From Desulfuromonadales bacterium C00003107 (lineage in GTDB: Bacteria > Desulfobacterota > Desulfuromonadia > Desulfuromonadales > Syntrophotaleaceae), in contig MAXT01000119.1 of the NCBI GenBank assembly GCA_001751225.1, forward strand, positions 1 to 7,813: a DNA stretch of 7,813 nt, given 5' to 3'. The notes beneath the pieces were generated by a model. That model made no database searches. It saw nothing but the letters and a program-made list of their open reading frames with translations, and had not been told where the DNA came from. Shown piece after piece: positions 6,332 to 7,813 of this stretch; positions within the stretch are counted from its first letter, which is position 1, and the number at the start of each line of letters is the position of its first letter. The translations under genes were made by a program, and so were the position numbers.

Positions 6332-7813
6332 CGCCATGGCCCTCCGAACTCCCACTTGATCTGGCCATAAACACCGCGGGGCACGGCGGTGGACACGGTG
6401 CCGAACTCCGCCTGGGATTCGGTGTGCTGCTCCTCCAACAGATTCTGCCCCACCAGGGCCAGTTCCAGGCCGGCCATCGGTCGCCAGGCCAGACGCACGT
6501 CGAGGGAATAGTAGGCGTCGATTTCGACCACGTAGACCGTTACCGGATCGACGTAGCGCAGCCACAGATCGAGGTCCAAGTTCCGTCCGATATCGAAAGA
6601 GGAGCGCAGCGACCACTGCTGCTGGGGACTCGATTTTTCGTAGAGCATGGCACTGAAGATGTCCACGCTACCGCCAGTAGTGTGGGTGTTGAGCTTTAGC
6701 AGGCTGTAGTTGCCCTGCAGGTGCCACCAGGGACGAACCTGCCAGTCGATCGCCACTTCCAGGCCGTAGCTTTCCGCCTCCAGCTTGTTGCCTTCTTCTT
6801 TAGCAAGCAGAAGACGGGTGGGGATAAAGACGTCTGGAATAGTGGGATGTGGAACAAACGCTTCTGGCACAACATCAGCGATTTCCGCTGAACGATGATC
6901 CCGGTAGCGGGAATAAAACAGGGCCGTATCGACACTGAAACCGCTGTACGGCATGAACCGGTAGCCGAGTTCGTAGGAGAAGACCTTTTCAGAATCGAAA
7001 TCCTCGGAACCGCGGACAACGACCCTGGCAGGGAGGTCCATGGTATCAAAGAAGTAGTTTTCAGGCACCACCGCATAGAAGATGTCGCCGGTGGCCTCCA
7101 TCTGCGACGGGGTGCGCACCGCGCGGGATACGGCGCCCCACAGGGCGTGGCGGGTGTTGGGGGTCCAGATCAGGCGCAGGTTCGGCTGATATTCGAAGCC
7201 GGTATAGTCGTTGTGCTCGAACTTGGAGCCGACCAGCAGACGAAGCTTATCGGGGATCAGGCTGAATTCGTCCTGCACAAAGAGGCTGAACAGCTGATCA
7301 TTGGTCGAGTGGTCGCTGAACTCGACCAGTTCACCGTCCTCCAGTTCGTCGCTGGTCAGGCGGTAGCCCAACCCCCAGAGCAGTTCCTGCCGCGAGCCGA
7401 GCTGAAAACGGTGTTGAAAATCGACATCCAGCACATCCCAGATCGTCTTGGCCAGGGTCTGCTGGTCGCGATAGCCGTGATCATAATAGATCTGCAGGGC
7501 CAGGTCGCCATCGGCGGCGAATTGATGCTGCCAGCGCCCCAGCAGAAAACCGCCGGCAAAGGGGGTGTCGGAAGCTTGCTCATAGAATACTTTGGTGCCC
7601 AGCTCCAGGGCAGGGAGCAGCATATTGGTGCCCGCCGTACCACTGTAGGCCTCGCCCTGCAGGGTGAAGTCGTTTTGAGCGCTGGTAGCCGCATCGATGC
7701 GGAAGCCGCCGCGAAAGGCGTTCCAATCGTCGTGGGCCTCGCCGAACTGACTGACTTTGCCCACCAAATCGATATCCTCGTAGGGATAACTCTTCTGCGG
7801 GCCGCGATTGAAA
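6328..7813 (-). CDS. TonB-dependent outer-membrane receptor, N-terminus outside the window (receptor B)
   Basis: The frame is open to the right edge (first full codon at 7812-7810, reading FNRGPQKSYPYEDIDL). The 494 residues seen are therefore only the barrel part; signal peptide and plug lie beyond the window. It aligns with receptor A from YFNRA (about residue 215) to the end. Near-identical blocks include DKLRLLVGSKFEHNDYTGFE, LWGAVSRAVRTPS, SSPQQQWSLRSSFD and AGLELALVGQNLLE. It ends GQIKWEFGGPWR, five residues beyond receptor A, because the TGA lies inside the yfiR-like start (ATGA). The barrel strands are conserved while presumed surface loops differ, which suggests an old duplication with changed ligand choice. 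It is the most upstream gene visible of the minus-strand operon; the promoter must be off-window. The ligand is unknown. Confidence 0.9.
   Translation of the reverse strand, partial: FNRGPQKSYPYEDIDLVGKVSQFGEAHDDWNAFRGGFRIDAATSAQNDFTLQGEAYSGTAGTNMLLPALELGTKVFYEQASDTPFAGGFLLGRWQHQFAADGDLALQIYYDHGYRDQQTLAKTIWDVLDVDFQHRFQLGSRQELLWGLGYRLTSDELEDGELVEFSDHSTNDQLFSLFVQDEFSLIPDKLRLLVGSKFEHNDYTGFEYQPNLRLIWTPNTRHALWGAVSRAVRTPSQMEATGDIFYAVVPENYFFDTMDLPARVVVRGSEDFDSEKVFSYELGYRFMPYSGFSVDTALFYSRYRDHRSAEIADVVPEAFVPHPTIPDVFIPTRLLLAKEEGNKLEAESYGLEVAIDWQVRPWWHLQGNYSLLKLNTHTTGGSVDIFSAMLYEKSSPQQQWSLRSSFDIGRNLDLDLWLRYVDPVTVYVVEIDAYYSLDVRLAWRPMAGLELALVGQNLLEEQHTESQAEFGTVSTAVPRGVYGQIKWEFGGPWR
6340..6345 (-). promoter_or_regulatory. 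Ribosome binding site of the yfiR-like gene
   Basis: GGAGGG within the last codons of receptor B decides between two nearby in-frame ATGs. It is 8 bases from ATG 6331 and only 2 from ATG 6337. Confidence 0.6.

Noticed and set aside
6332..6616. A 95-codon upstream extension of the yfiR-like gene
   Set aside because: It overlaps conserved receptor B coding sequence out of frame, is arginine/glycine-rich like a shadow frame, and would bury the signal peptide.
7765..7767. TTG as a start codon of receptor B
   Set aside because: The frame continues open to the window edge, and the upstream residues (FNRG...) match the corresponding part of receptor A. This is an internal codon of a longer gene.
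1..7813. tRNA/rRNA genes, CRISPR arrays, insertion sequences
   Set aside because: No repeat-spacer pattern, transposase frame or tRNA-like fold was seen. The only repeated sequence is the homology between the two receptor genes.

Overview
The window looks like part of a Gram-negative chromosome. It carries the two permease genes of the lipopolysaccharide exporter, outer-membrane TonB-dependent receptors and a periplasmic YfiR-like protein. The style of the LptG protein and the receptor/YfiR/GGDEF-EAL neighbourhood suggest Desulfuromonas/Geobacter-like bacteria (former Deltaproteobacteria), but a gammaproteobacterial host cannot be excluded by eye.

Left part (1-1218, + strand): the last 46 codons of lptF, then a complete lptG that overlaps it by 4 bases and starts with TTG. 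These genes encode the inner-membrane permease pair that works with the ATPase LptB to pull LPS out of the inner membrane. Positions 1219-1476 separate lptG from convergent genes. They hold a bidirectional-looking hairpin at 1254-1286 and one doubtful small open frame.

Right part (1477-7813, - strand), in transcription order: a TonB-dependent receptor cut by the window's right edge (receptor B, 6328-7813); a YfiR/DUF4154 periplasmic protein (5729-6331); a membrane-bound HAMP-GGDEF-EAL cyclic-di-GMP enzyme with a YfiN-like sensor region (3624-5732); and a second complete TonB-dependent receptor paralogous to the first (receptor A, 1477-3519). The first three genes are joined by 4-base ATGA overlaps. 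The fourth follows after 104 bases with no visible terminator. The group therefore reads as one operon ending at the hairpin near 1270.

Working model (inference): ligand occupancy or envelope state at the two outer-membrane receptors is relayed through periplasmic YfiR to the inner-membrane YfiN-like enzyme, which sets cyclic-di-GMP. In the classical YfiBNR system, YfiR represses the diguanylate cyclase YfiN and the OmpA-like lipoprotein YfiB relieves the repression. No yfiB is seen in this window, and two TonB receptors sit next to the module instead. All catalytic residues of both GGDEF and EAL domains are intact, so the enzyme could both make and degrade cyclic-di-GMP.
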